A stretch of 16,699 bases of DNA from the NCBI GenBank assembly GCA_025765595.1, contig JAIVFH010000505.1:1-16699 (forward strand), read 5' to 3'. Of the stretch, positions 8,178 to 16,699 are shown piece after piece. Position numbers and translations under genes: made by a program. Within the stretch, counting starts at the first letter, position 1. Each line of letters opens with the position of its first letter. This DNA is from Obelidium mucronatum (lineage: Eukaryota; Chytridiomycota; Chytridiomycetes; Chytridiales; Chytriomycetaceae). Under the pieces are notes generated by a model. That model was not told the DNA's origin, did not search any database, and saw nothing but the letters and a program-made list of their open reading frames with translations.

Positions 8178-8341
8178 TTTAGCGATTATCATCGATATTC
8201 AACTATCGATGATTGCTGGATATACCGTATTTATCGCTAAACCACGGTAATCTCATCGATATTTATAGAGATTTATAGCAATAAATAGGATATTATCATA
8301 ATTCTCTTTATTTGACTATAACCACACGATAAATTATCGTG
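8178..8341. repeat. Cluster of perfect short inverted repeats (ATCGAT-rich)
   Basis: ATCATCGATA (8188-8197) and TATCGATGAT (8204-8213) form a 10-bp stem with a 6-nt loop. This hairpin is enclosed by TTTAGCGAT (8178-8186) and ATCGCTAAA (8233-8241). TACCGT and ACGGTA pair nearby, and CACGATAAATTATCGTG (8325-8341) is an 8-bp stem around one base. GACATGT (8158-8164) and ACATGTC (8372-8378) could be the outer ends of a 221-bp MITE, but no target duplication is seen. Confidence 0.6.
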
Positions 8342-8422
8342 ACAAAGCGATATCTCTCGATTGAAAAAAAAACATGTCAATCAACAACCACAACAGTCCC
8401 CAGCATCCCTAGCTATGATTTC

Positions 8423-8546
8423 AGTAAGTTTCCAAGCTCCCCCTTTGGTCCTCCTCTTCCTCATCTCATCCTCTTCATCATTTCATCATCCTCATCCACT
8501 TCTTCCTCTTCATTCAAATTCAACTTTCCTACTTTGATTTTCTTAG
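8423..8546 (+). other. Candidate spliceosomal intron
   Basis: GTAAGT at 8423 is a strong donor, followed by a long TC-rich tract (8438-8530) and TTTTCTTAG at about 8538-8546 as acceptor. The size, about 124 nt, is plausible for a compact eukaryotic intron. Flanking reading frames are short and not recognisable, so there is no protein-level support. Confidence 0.3.
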
Positions 8547-8615
8547 CTGTCGAAAATCTGTGGCTGCAAATGAAAATGGATCAGAGGCAGCTATGGTCAA
8601 GTGACATTGACCTGA

Positions 8616-8990
8616 GCAAAGCCACAATCTGTTGACAAAACAACCAAGCCGCTTTTTCATTCACAAAAGTTTCTTGAGAACCTTCCATCTGGCAAGCGTG
8701 AGGTTAGGAGTACTGGGAGAGTTGGGGTTGGGTCAGGCACTTCATTTCCAGCTAAATTTTTATTATTTATGAGCAAAGAATTAAATAAAAGCTTTAAGTT
8801 TTCCGGTTTATTTTCCATTTATTTTCGTAAGTTATTAGTGAGGATGGTTGGTACACTTGAAAATACTAGAAAATGTCTCTACACTTATTTGTTTTTCTCA
8901 AAAATTAATAAACACAATTGGCTGACTTTGCTGAAGCGTCGATTAGGAGCAGGCAAGTCCGTTGTTCCTTTTTTTTTTTTTTTTGGTTGA
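8616..8990 (+). pseudogene. Possible unrecognised gene fragment
   Basis: Frame 3 is open for 124 codons from just after TGA at 8613-8615 to a stop at 8988-8990. Its first third (containing FLENLPSGKREV and a Gly/Ser/Thr-rich stretch ending TSFPA) looks more protein-like than the Lys/Phe/Leu-rich remainder, which ends in a poly-Phe run encoded by T16 (8969-8984). The only ATG near the middle is at 8769. I do not recognise a family. It could be a fossil exon downstream of the candidate intron at 8423-8546, or chance. Confidence 0.2.
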
Positions 8991-9290
8991 CCGATGTTTT
9001 TGCCACAAAGCGCATTGCGCTAAATCTCTCTAAAACACGCAATAAAGAAACCGCTTTTTATCATTTATAATTGATCTATCGATCACCGGTAAAATCCGGC
9101 ACATGTCTATTGAAGAGAGTCGTCAAAAAAATAAATTTTAGATTTATTCACCTTATTCAATGTAAAAAGAATAGAAGAGCTGTTCGCATGACCAAACTTC
9201 TGATACAAATCTTTACCAAGGTCAAACCATGCTGTTTACACGTGAGCAATCTGTTTTATGAATCACGTTTTGTTTGCGGTACACTAACCA
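8991..9290. other. Unassigned AT-rich interval left of the satellite
   Basis: No gene or clear repeat is visible between the T16 tract and the first degenerate satellite unit. Confidence 0.5.
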
Positions 9291-10366
9291 CTTTGAATCT
9301 GAGTGTTAGGCTATTGAATCAATATGTGAAGATTGCCATTCCTCAAGGTTGTTGGAGCAAGTGGTATTCAAATTTTGTACATTTTCAGGCAATTCTTGAC
9401 CTATTCTTGAAGGCACCTGATGCGATGAACCTCATTTCAGAAGCTTCAATGTGAGTATCAGGCTATTGAATCAATCTGTGAAGATTGCCATTCCTCAACA
9501 TTTTTGGAGCAAGTGGTATTCAATTTTTGTCATTTTCTGGCAATTCTTGACCTATTCTTGAAGGCACCTGATGCGACGAACCTCATTTCAGAAGCTTCAA
9601 TCGGAGTATCAGGCTATTGAATCAATCTGTGAAGATTGCCATTCCTCAACATTGTTGGAGCAAGTGGTATTCAATTTTTGTCATTATCTGGCAATTCTTG
9701 ACCTATTCTTGACGGCACCTGATGCGATGAAACTCATTTCAGAAGCTTCAATCTGAGTATCAGGCTATTGAATCAATCTGTGAAGATTGCCATTCCTCAA
9801 CATTGTTGGAGCAAGTGGTATTCAATTTTTGTCATTATCTGGCAATTCTTGACCTATTCTTGACGGCACCTGATGCGATGAAACTCATTTCAGAAGCTTC
9901 AATCTGAGTATCAGGCTATTGAATCAATCTGTGAAGATTGCCATTTCTCAACATTGTTGGAGCAAGTGGTATTCAATTTTTGTCATTTTCAGGCAATTCT
10001 TGACCTATTCTTGAAGGCACCTGATGCGATGAACCTCATTTCAGAAGCTTCAATCTGAGTATCAGGCTATTGAATCAATCTGTGAAGATTGCCATTCCTC
10101 AAGGTTGTTGGAGCAAGTGGTATTCAATTTTTGTCATTTTCTGGCAATTCTTGACCTATTCTTGAAGGCACCTGATGCGACGAACCTCATTTCAGAAGCT
10201 TCAATCTGAGTATCAGGCTATTGAATCAATCTGTGAAGATTGCCATTCCTCAAGGTTGTTGGAGCAAGTGGTATTCAATTTTTGTCATTTTTATCCAATT
10301 CTTGACCTATTCTTGACGGCACCTGATGCGACGAACCTCATTTCAGAAGCTTCAATCTGAGTATCA

Positions 10367-10970
10367 GGCTATTGAATCAATCTGTGAAGATTGCCATTCC
10401 TCAAGGTTGTTGGAGCAAGTGGTATTCAATTTTTGTCATTTTCTGGCAATTCTTGACCTATTCTTGACGGCACCTGATGCGACGAACCTCATTTCAGAAG
10501 CTTCAATCTGAGTATCAGGCTATTGAATCAATCTGTGAAGATTGCCATTCCTCAAGGTTATTGGAGCAAGTGGAATTCAATTTTTGTCATTTTTATCCAA
10601 TTCTTGACCTATTCTTGACGGCACCTGATGCGACGAACCTCATTTCAGAAGCTTCAATCTGAGTATCAGGCTATTGAATCAATCTGTGAAGATTGCCATT
10701 CCTCAAGGTTGTTGGAGCAAGTGGTATTCAATTTTTGTCATTTTCTGGCAATTCTTGACCTATTCTTGACGGCACCTGATGCGACGAACCTCATTTCAGA
10801 AGCTTCAATCTGAGTATCAGGCTATTGAATCAATCTGTGAAGATTGCCATTCCTCAAGGTTATTGGAGCAAGTGGAATTCAATTTTTGTCATTTTTATCC
10901 AATTCTTGACCTATTCTTGACGGCACCTGATGCGACGAACCTCATTTCAGAAGCTTCAATGTGAGTATCA
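10367..10970. repeat. Higher-order dimer repeat (2 x 302 bp) within the satellite
   Basis: Units alternate between a TTTTCTGGCAATTC type (10367, 10669) and a TTTTTATCCAATTC type with GGTTATTGG and GTGGAATTC (10518, 10820). The 302-bp pairs 10367-10668 and 10669-10970 are identical except for one base near the end (CAATCTGAG against CAATGTGAG). This is a local higher-order repeat produced by duplication of a two-unit block. Confidence 0.85.
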
Positions 10971-11121
10971 GGCTATTGAATCAATCTGTGAAGATTGCCA
11001 TTCCTCAAGGTTATTGGAGCAAGTGGAATTCAATTTTTGTCATTTTCTGGCAATTCTTGACCTATTCTTGAAGGCACCTGATGCGATGAACCTCATTTCA
11101 GAAGCTTCAATCGGAGTATCA

Positions 11122-12486
11122 GGCTATTGAATCAATCTGTGGAGATTGCCATTCCTCAAGGTTGTTGGAGCAAGTGGTATTCAATTTTTTGTAATTTTCT
11201 GGCAATTCTTGACCTATTCTTGAAGGCACCTGATGCGATGAACCTCATTTCAGAAGCTTCAATCTGAGCATCAGGCTATTTAATCAATCTGTGAAGATTG
11301 CCATTCCTCAAGGTTGTTGGAGCAAGTGGTATTCAATTTTTTGTAATTTTCTGGCAATTCTTGACCTATTCTTGAAGGCACCTGATGCGACGAACCTCAT
11401 TTCAGAAGCTTCAATGTGAGTATCAGGCTATTGAATCAATCTGTGAAGATTGCCATTCCTCAAGGTTATTGGAGCAAGTGGAATTCAATTTTTGTCATTT
11501 TTATCCAATTCTTGACCAATTCTTGACGGCACCTGATGCGACGAACCTCATTTCAGAAGCTTCAATCTGAGTATCAGGCTATTGAATCAATCTGTGAAGA
11601 TTGCCATTCCTCAAGGTTGTTGGAGCAAGTGGTATTCAATTTTTTGTAATTTTCTGGCAATTCTTGACCTATTCTTGACGGCACCTGATGCGATGAACCT
11701 CATTTCAGAAGCTTCAATGTGAGTATCAGGCTATTTAATCAATCTGTGAAGATTGCCATTCCTCAAGGTTGTTGGAGCAAGTGGTATTCAATTTTTTGTA
11801 ATTTTCTGGCAATTCTTGACCTATTCTTGAAGGCACCTGATGCGACGAACCTCATTTCAGAAGCTTCAATGTGAGTATCAGGCTATTGAATCAATCTGTG
11901 AAGATTGCCATTCCTCAAGGTTGTTGGAGCAAGTGGTATTCAAATTTTTGTCATTTTCTGGCAATTCTTGACCTATTCTTGAAGGCACCTGATGCGACGA
12001 ACCTCATTTCAGAAGATTCAATGTGAGTATCAGGCTATTGAATCAATCTGTGAAGATTGCCATTCCTCAAGGTTATTGGAGCAAGTGGAATTCAATTTTT
12101 GTCATTTTCTGGCAATTCTTGACCTATTCTTGAAGGCACCTGATGCGACGAACCTCATTTCAGAAGCTTCAATCGGAGTATCAGGCTATTGAATCAATCT
12201 GTGAAGATTGCCCTTCCTCAAGGTTATTGGAGCAAGTGGAATTCAATTTTTGTCATTTTCTGGCAATTCTTGACCTATTCTTGAAGGCACCTGATGCGAT
12301 GAACCTCATTTCAGAAGCTTCAATCGGAGTATCAGGCTATTGAATCAATCTGTGGAGATTGCCATTCCTCAAGGTTGTTGGAGCAAGTGGTATTCAATTT
12401 TTTGTAATTTTCTGGCAATTCTTGACCTATTCTTGAAGGCACCTGATGCGATGAACCTCATTTCAGAAGCTTCAATCTGAGCATCA
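11122..12486. repeat. Eight-unit higher-order duplication within the satellite
   Basis: The unit at 11122-11273 and the unit at 12335-12486 (offset 1213 bp, eight units) share the rare combination CTGTGGAGATT, CAATTTTTTGTAATT, GCGATGAAC and CTGAGCATC and look identical throughout. The preceding units (10971 and 12184) also match apart from a CCCTTCC change. A block of several units was therefore copied within the array. Confidence 0.75.
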
Positions 12487-14466
12487 GGCTATTGAATCAA
12501 TCTGTGAAGATTGCCATTCCTCAAGGTTATTGGAGCAAGTAGAATTCAATTTTTGTCGTTTTTATCCAATTCTTGACCTATTCTTGACGGCACCTGATGC
12601 GACAAACCTCATTTCAGAAGCTTCAATGTGAGTATCAGGCTATTGAATCAATCTGTGAAGATTGCCATTCCTCAAGGTTGTTGGAGCAAGTGGTATTCAA
12701 TTTTTGTAATTTTCTGGCAATTCTTGACCTATTCTTGAAGGCACCTGATGCGACGAACCTCATTTCAGAAGCTTCAATGTGAGTATCAGGCTATTGAATC
12801 AATCTGTGAAGATTGCCATTCCTCAAGGTTGTTGGAGCAAGTGGTATTCAAATTTTTGTCATTTTCTGGCAATTCTTGACCTATTCTTGAAGGCACCTGA
12901 TGCGACGAACCTCATTTCAGAAGCTTCAATGTGAGTATCAGGCTATTGAATCAATCTGTGAAGATTGCCATTCCTCAAGGTTATTGGAGCAAGTGGTAAT
13001 TCAATTTTTGTCATTTTCTGGCAATTCTTGACCTATTCTTGAAGGCACCTGATGCGACGAACCTCATTTCAGAAGCTTCAATCGGAGTATCAGGCTATTG
13101 AATCAATCTGTGAAGATTGCCATTCCTCAAGGTTGTTGGAGCAAGTGGTATTCAAATTTTTGTCATTTTCTGGCAATTCTTGACCTATTCTTGAAGGCAC
13201 CTGATGCGACGAACCTCATTTCAGAAGCTTCAATGTGAGTATCAGGCTATTGAATCAATCTGTGAAGATTGCCATTCCTCAAGGTTGTTGGAGCAAGTGG
13301 TATTCAATTTTTGTCATTTTCTGGCAATTCTTGACCTATTCTTGAAGGCACCTGATGCGACGAACCTCATTTCAGAAGCTTCAATCTGAGTATCAGGCTA
13401 TTGAATCAATCTGTGAAGATTGCCATTCCTCAAGGTTGTTGGAGCAAGTGGTATTCAATTTTTGTCATTTTCTGGCAATTCTTGACCTATTCTTGAAGGC
13501 ACCTGATGCGACGAACCTCATTTCAGAAGCTTCAATGTGAGTATCAGGCTATTGAATCAATCTGTGAAGATTGCCATTCCTCAAGGTTATTGGAGCAAGT
13601 GGTATTCAATTTTTGTCATTTTATGCCAATTCTTGACCTATTCTTGAAGGCACCTGATGCGACGAACCTCATTTCAGAAGCTTCAATGTGAGTATCAGGC
13701 TATTGAATCAATCTGTGAAGATTGCCATTCCTCAAGGTTGTTGGAGCAAGTGGTATTCAATTTTTGTCATTTTTATCCAATTCTTGACCTATTCTTGAAG
13801 GCACCTGATGCGACGAACCTCATTTCAGAAGCTTCAATCTGAGTATCAGGCTATTGAATCAATCTGTGAAGATTGCCATTCCTCAAGGTTGTTGGAGCAA
13901 GTGGTATTCAATTTTTGTCATTTTATCTGGCAATTCTTGACCTATTCTTGAAGGCACCTGATGCGACGAACCTCATTTCAGAAGCTTCAATCTGAGTATC
14001 AGGCTATTGAATCAATCTGTGAAGATTGCCATTCCTCAAGGTTGTTGAGGCAAGTGGTATTCAATTTTTGTCATTTTCTGGCAATTCTTGACCTATTCTT
14101 GAAGGCACCTGATGCGACGAACCTCATTTCAGAAGCTTCAATCTGAGTATCAGGCTATTGAATCAATCTGTGAAGATTGCCATTCCTCAAGGTTGTTGGA
14201 GGCAAGTGGTATTCAATTTTTGTCATTTTCTGGCAATTCTTGACCTATTCTTGAAGGCACCTGATGCGACGAACCTCATTTCAGAAGCTTCAATGTGAGT
14301 ATCAGGCTATTGAATCAATCTGTGAAGATTGCCATTCCTCAAGGTTGTTGGAGCAAGTGGTATTCAATTTTTGTCATTTTCTGGCAATTCTTGACCTATT
14401 CTTGAAGGCACCTGATGCGACGAACCTCATTTCAGAAGCTTCAATGTGAGTATCAGGCTATTGAAT

Positions 14467-14482
14467 CAATCTGTGAAGATTG
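14467..14482. repeat. Unit hairpin (CAATCT-GTGA-AGATTG), last copy
   Basis: CAATCTGTGAAGATTG is a perfect 6-bp stem with a GTGA tetraloop. It recurs in almost every satellite unit, about 7 bases after the GGCTATT anchor; the first unit has CAATAT instead. This last copy ends exactly where the retrotransposon LTR begins. Confidence 0.8.
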
Positions 14483-14909
14483 TGTTGGAGGCACATGAAA
14501 CTCATGTTGCAAGCTCCATGTTTGGAAATAAAGTTTAAGAATTCTCTCTCCAAAATCTCTCTAGTGCCCACAACGATCAGCTCACCTGTCTACAGAACCA
14601 GCACCGCTTCCAGTCCCTCTACAACAGATTAAGAAGTCTTATTACTCAACATCTGTTAAATTTTCCTGTACCAATTAGTCAGGGAACCCTTAAAAAGCCG
14701 GAACGTTCAAGCATTTACTGTTACACAAGCACCTCAGCGCTACTACCAAAGCCGCTACAGCTTCTAACACTACTACAAACAGCTAAAACTACCTATTAAA
14801 ACCAGTTTATTCTACTACAACAACTACAACTTTCTACTACTCGAAACACTTGAAACTCAACCAACCCCCAACTACTACGCCTCAAAATTTTTTCTGACTT
14901 CAACTAAAA
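14483..14909 (+). promoter_or_regulatory. Putative 5' LTR and untranslated leader
   Basis: TGTTGG opens the presumed LTR. CCAAT at 14671-14675 and a TATA-like TTAAAAAG at 14690-14697 would place a transcription start near 14720. The downstream leader is strikingly poor in G and rich in CTAC/CAA triplets. The LTR-leader boundary could not be placed: there is no TGG anywhere from about 14525 to the gag ATG, so the usual primer-binding site complementary to a tRNA 3' CCA end is missing. Confidence 0.5.
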
Positions 14910-16364
14910 ATGACAACCAACAACAACTTGAAAACAACTTTTACGCTTGATCATGATAACATCAGCGATTTCCACCAGTGGGTTGATGATATTGAAGGTG
15001 TTGCAGCCCAACACAACGTTCTCCACACTATTCGTCTTGACCAAGAATCCCACGATGACAACATCAACAACTACTTGGTTCCTTATGGTCCAAATGGTGC
15101 AATCACAGCTGATCCACAGCTCCTTGAACTTGCAGTCTGGGATAATCCTGAAGACCCAAACGATCCTTGGGTTCTTCAACTGACTGATGTCCCAAATACT
15201 TGTCCAGGGTCGTATGCGAACAACAAGATGATGCAACGCATCATCAAGTGGAATATCTCAGCTGCCCTATTGAACATATGTCAGCAAAACACCAAATGTG
15301 CACGTACCTGGATTCGAAACCTCCAGACATACTACAATGCACAAACTAGGACCGATACGAAGGAAACCATCAAAGAGTGGATTACACTTCAACATCTGTC
15401 ACATGAATCAATTAGCGAATACTACAATCGATTCTCAAATATTCTTACCAAGATGCATGCTGATCCAACCAATGCCGCATTTCGTCCATTCGTCAATCTC
15501 CCTGAAGTCATCAACCACGTTATTGATGCACTATACAAACAGTCTTTTGGTCATCAAATTCAAAGAATCAAAAGTCTTGAAATTACAAACCTCAGTGATC
15601 TCTTGAAAGAACTCCTGGAGACTGAGAAGAACATCGGCTTCAAACCAAAGAAGACCGCAACTGATTTTGCCTTGCTCCTTGGAAGTGGACAACCCAACGG
15701 AAGCAGCAACTTTAACTCCAATGGGACTGGGCGAGGAGGTTTCCGTGGGCGTGGTAGAGGCCGTGGTCGCGGAAGTTACAACAACGCGAGCGGTCGCCCC
15801 GGACCTTATCCAGCTCAGAACACCCAGTGGAATCGCGGAGGCGGGAACTCTAATAGGGGAGGATACGTTAATCAGGGAAGACAATTTCTTGTTAATAGTA
15901 ACCAACCCACTCACCGCTTACACGCCTCAGAGTTTACAACTCAACAACCTCCAAGTCCTTGCAAAACTTGCGGGGGCAATCACTTTCACGTTCAATGCTT
16001 CAAGTCCCAGGACTATGCATTCAACGCGCTACTTCCATTCCCTCAGGGGAAACCGCTGCTGCCACCAAACAGGATCCGCAACGACATTGTCAAACATCCG
16101 CTGATCCAGCAACTACTATCGAAACCGCAAAACGCATTGTTCAATGCTTCTTTCGATAACTACCAATGGCAGCAACCCGTCTACTACCAACAACAATCAC
16201 TGATGGTTCCACAACAACAACTTCCACCACCGCCTGCTGCTCAACAACAACCTACAGTTATCAATGATCAGCAAACCATAAATACTATAAATACCCAGCC
16301 AAATAACTTAACTTCTGGGTCTGGTACTATGGTTCCTGCGGGTTTTTACCGGGGCCAGCACTAA
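14910..16364 (+). CDS. gag: Gag-like nucleocapsid protein (484 aa)
   Basis: Gag coats the element's RNA and builds the virus-like particle in which reverse transcription takes place. Residues 1-245 are a helix-rich capsid-like region; WITLQHLSHESISEYYNRF (157-175) resembles the conserved L...Q...S..EY..RF pattern of retrotransposon Gag proteins. Residues 274-325 are an RGG-type Arg/Gly-rich RNA-binding stretch. C351, C354, H358 and C363 form a CX2CX3HX4C zinc knuckle (CKTCGGNHFHVQC). Residues 419-447 are Gln/Pro-rich. The ATG has A at -3 and an in-frame TGA 15 nt upstream (14895-14897), so it is the first possible start. The frame is intact, unlike the copia relic, and ends at TAA 16362-16364, just past a frameshift signal. 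Ty1/copia or Ty3 assignment is open. Confidence 0.85.
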   Translation: MTTNNNLKTTFTLDHDNISDFHQWVDDIEGVAAQHNVLHTIRLDQESHDDNINNYLVPYGPNGAITADPQLLELAVWDNPEDPNDPWVLQLTDVPNTCPGSYANNKMMQRIIKWNISAALLNICQQNTKCARTWIRNLQTYYNAQTRTDTKETIKEWITLQHLSHESISEYYNRFSNILTKMHADPTNAAFRPFVNLPEVINHVIDALYKQSFGHQIQRIKSLEITNLSDLLKELLETEKNIGFKPKKTATDFALLLGSGQPNGSSNFNSNGTGRGGFRGRGRGRGRGSYNNASGRPGPYPAQNTQWNRGGGNSNRGGYVNQGRQFLVNSNQPTHRLHASEFTTQQPPSPCKTCGGNHFHVQCFKSQDYAFNALLPFPQGKPLLPPNRIRNDIVKHPLIQQLLSKPQNALFNASFDNYQWQQPVYYQQQSLMVPQQQLPPPPAAQQQPTVINDQQTINTINTQPNNLTSGSGTMVPAGFYRGQH

Positions 16365-16371
16365 GTTGGCC
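16340..16371 (+). promoter_or_regulatory. -1 programmed ribosomal frameshift signal
   Basis: The heptamer GGGTTTT (16340-16346) lies in the gag frame as G GGT TTT, a canonical X XXY YYZ slippery site. A 6-nt spacer (16347-16352) leads to a hairpin: GGCCAGC (16353-16359) pairs with GTTGGCC (16365-16371) in 7 bp including one G-U, with a 5-nt loop ACTAA. The gag stop TAA (16362-16364) lies in the loop region. Slipping back one base moves ribosomes into the frame that is open to the window end. Efficiency cannot be judged from sequence. Confidence 0.75.
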
Positions 16372-16699
16372 GAAAGATGGACTTGAAGTTGACGCGCCAC
16401 CTATAACTCAAGTCATCAGTACATCAGCGTCACATCAATTGGAAGAAGAAGAAAATCAAATACCTTCAACTACTACTACTACCACTAAGAAGAAGCGACG
16501 GAAAGATAAAGCCGTCCCTGATTCTATCATTCATCAAAACATTCAACCTCAACTTCGCAAAGCCGAACGTACCCTACAATGGAAACAATCAGCAAAATCA
16601 ACAAACACAACTACATCAAAAACCAAATTCAGTTTACCTTCGAGGATTGACCCAGCTCCCGAAGAAATTCTGGATCCAAACAACTATAATCAACTCTAT
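16346..16699 (+). CDS. pol: Pol N-terminal part, expressed by frameshift (3' truncated by window)
   Basis: After the -1 shift the reading frame from 16346 is open for 118 codons to the end of the window. It has no ATG between the preceding in-frame TAA (16304-16306) and 16699, so a separate AUG start within view is excluded. The visible part is a linker: a Thr run followed by KKKRRK (a basic, possibly nuclear-localising patch) and a Gln/Lys-rich segment. No protease D-T/S-G motif is reached yet. Identification as pol rests on position after gag, the frameshift signal and the open frame, not on catalytic motifs. Confidence 0.6.

Larger units (their letters stand above)
9291..14482. repeat. Satellite array, ~34 tandem units of 151-153 bp
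   Basis: Using GGCTATT as an anchor, 35 positions occur from 9309 to 14456 at spacings of 151 (most), 152 or 153 bp, giving 34 full units plus a partial one. Extra bases come mostly from T-run changes (CAATTTTTTGTAATT). The first unit (from about 9291) is diverged, units at 9461-9914 carry private variants such as CTCAACATT instead of CTCAAGGTT, and later units are very similar. Every unit except one near 12015 contains a GAAGCTTC palindrome. Because 151 is not a multiple of 3, the array cannot encode a continuous repeat protein. The right end is abrupt, at the LTR start. Unit length is close to nucleosomal DNA, as in many centromeric or heterochromatic satellites; its chromosomal location is unknown. 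Confidence 0.95.
14483..16699 (+). mobile_element. LTR retrotransposon, 5' part (continues beyond window)
   Basis: The satellite is broken at 14483 by TGTTGGAGGCACATG, a typical LTR start. Promoter-like elements, a leader, an intact gag and an open pol frame follow in order. Only the 5' half of the element is in the window, so the 3' LTR and target duplication cannot be seen. Intact frames suggest a young, possibly active insertion. Superfamily is undecided because no protease, integrase or RT motif lies within the window. Confidence 0.75.

Noticed and set aside
8969..8984. T16 run as a retrotransposed poly(A) tail on the minus strand
   Set aside because: No processed gene or flanking target duplication could be found next to it.
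9071..9454. 127-codon ORF at the left edge of the satellite
   Set aside because: Its second half is satellite sequence and its first half shows no motif.
9571..14449. The many 61-66 codon ORFs as real genes
   Set aside because: They are by-products of the satellite; the 151-bp period rotates the frame and common unit variants introduce stops.
9291..14482. CRISPR-like array
   Set aside because: Units are contiguous with no unique spacers, are 151 bp long, and lie in a eukaryotic setting.
15531..16159. Alternative-frame and antisense ORFs over gag
   Set aside because: They are shadows of the 484-codon gag frame, which alone carries the capsid-like region, RGG stretch and zinc knuckle.

Overview
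The window looks like a repeat-dominated stretch of a eukaryotic nuclear genome. It is AT-rich, has no bacterial-style operons, and carries remains of at least five kinds of mobile DNA, a large satellite array and GT-AG-like splice signals. The Ty1/copia and Gag-type proteins and the compact spacing suggest a transposon-rich fungus, possibly a rust, but no sequence here fixes the taxon and I hold that assignment loosely.

Layout. 3-699 holds the C-terminal half of a protein-kinase-like gene, apparently broken by stops and a frame change. 714-1994 is a DNA element with about 66-bp terminal inverted repeats. A second element (1376-1961, TIR GAGCATCTCCACCGC, TTA target duplication, PIF/Harbinger-like) has landed inside its right arm. 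2001-2914 ends in the edge of an LTR and a polypurine tract belonging to a reverse-oriented, decayed Ty1/copia element, whose integrase tail, reverse transcriptase and RNase H lie at 5377-3358 on the minus strand. A 428-bp hAT-like MITE (2930-3357, 8-bp target duplication, G-quadruplex-prone arms) sits between RNase H and the polypurine tract. 5378-9290 is largely non-coding: diverged and perfect short duplications, a CT/CA microsatellite, a tRNA-derived sequence with pol III boxes (7539-7615), a hairpin-dense AT-rich block (8178-8341) and a doubtful gene fragment with an intron-like segment (8423-8990).

9291-14482 is a satellite array of about 34 units of 151-153 bp, with higher-order organisation and a small GTGA-loop hairpin in nearly every unit. 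The array is cut at 14483 by the 5' end of an LTR retrotransposon that looks young: CCAAT and TATA-like signals, a G-poor leader, an intact 484-codon gag with an RGG region and a zinc knuckle, and a pol frame that is open to the end of the window.

How the parts work together. The only apparently functional coding unit is this last retroelement. Its gag and pol are joined by what looks like a textbook -1 ribosomal frameshift signal: a GGGTTTT slippery heptamer, a 6-nt spacer and a 7-bp hairpin holding the gag stop codon in its loop. The pol frame has no ATG anywhere in its visible part. The rest of the window is a record of successive insertions: hAT into copia, Harbinger-like into another TIR element, and LTR element into satellite.
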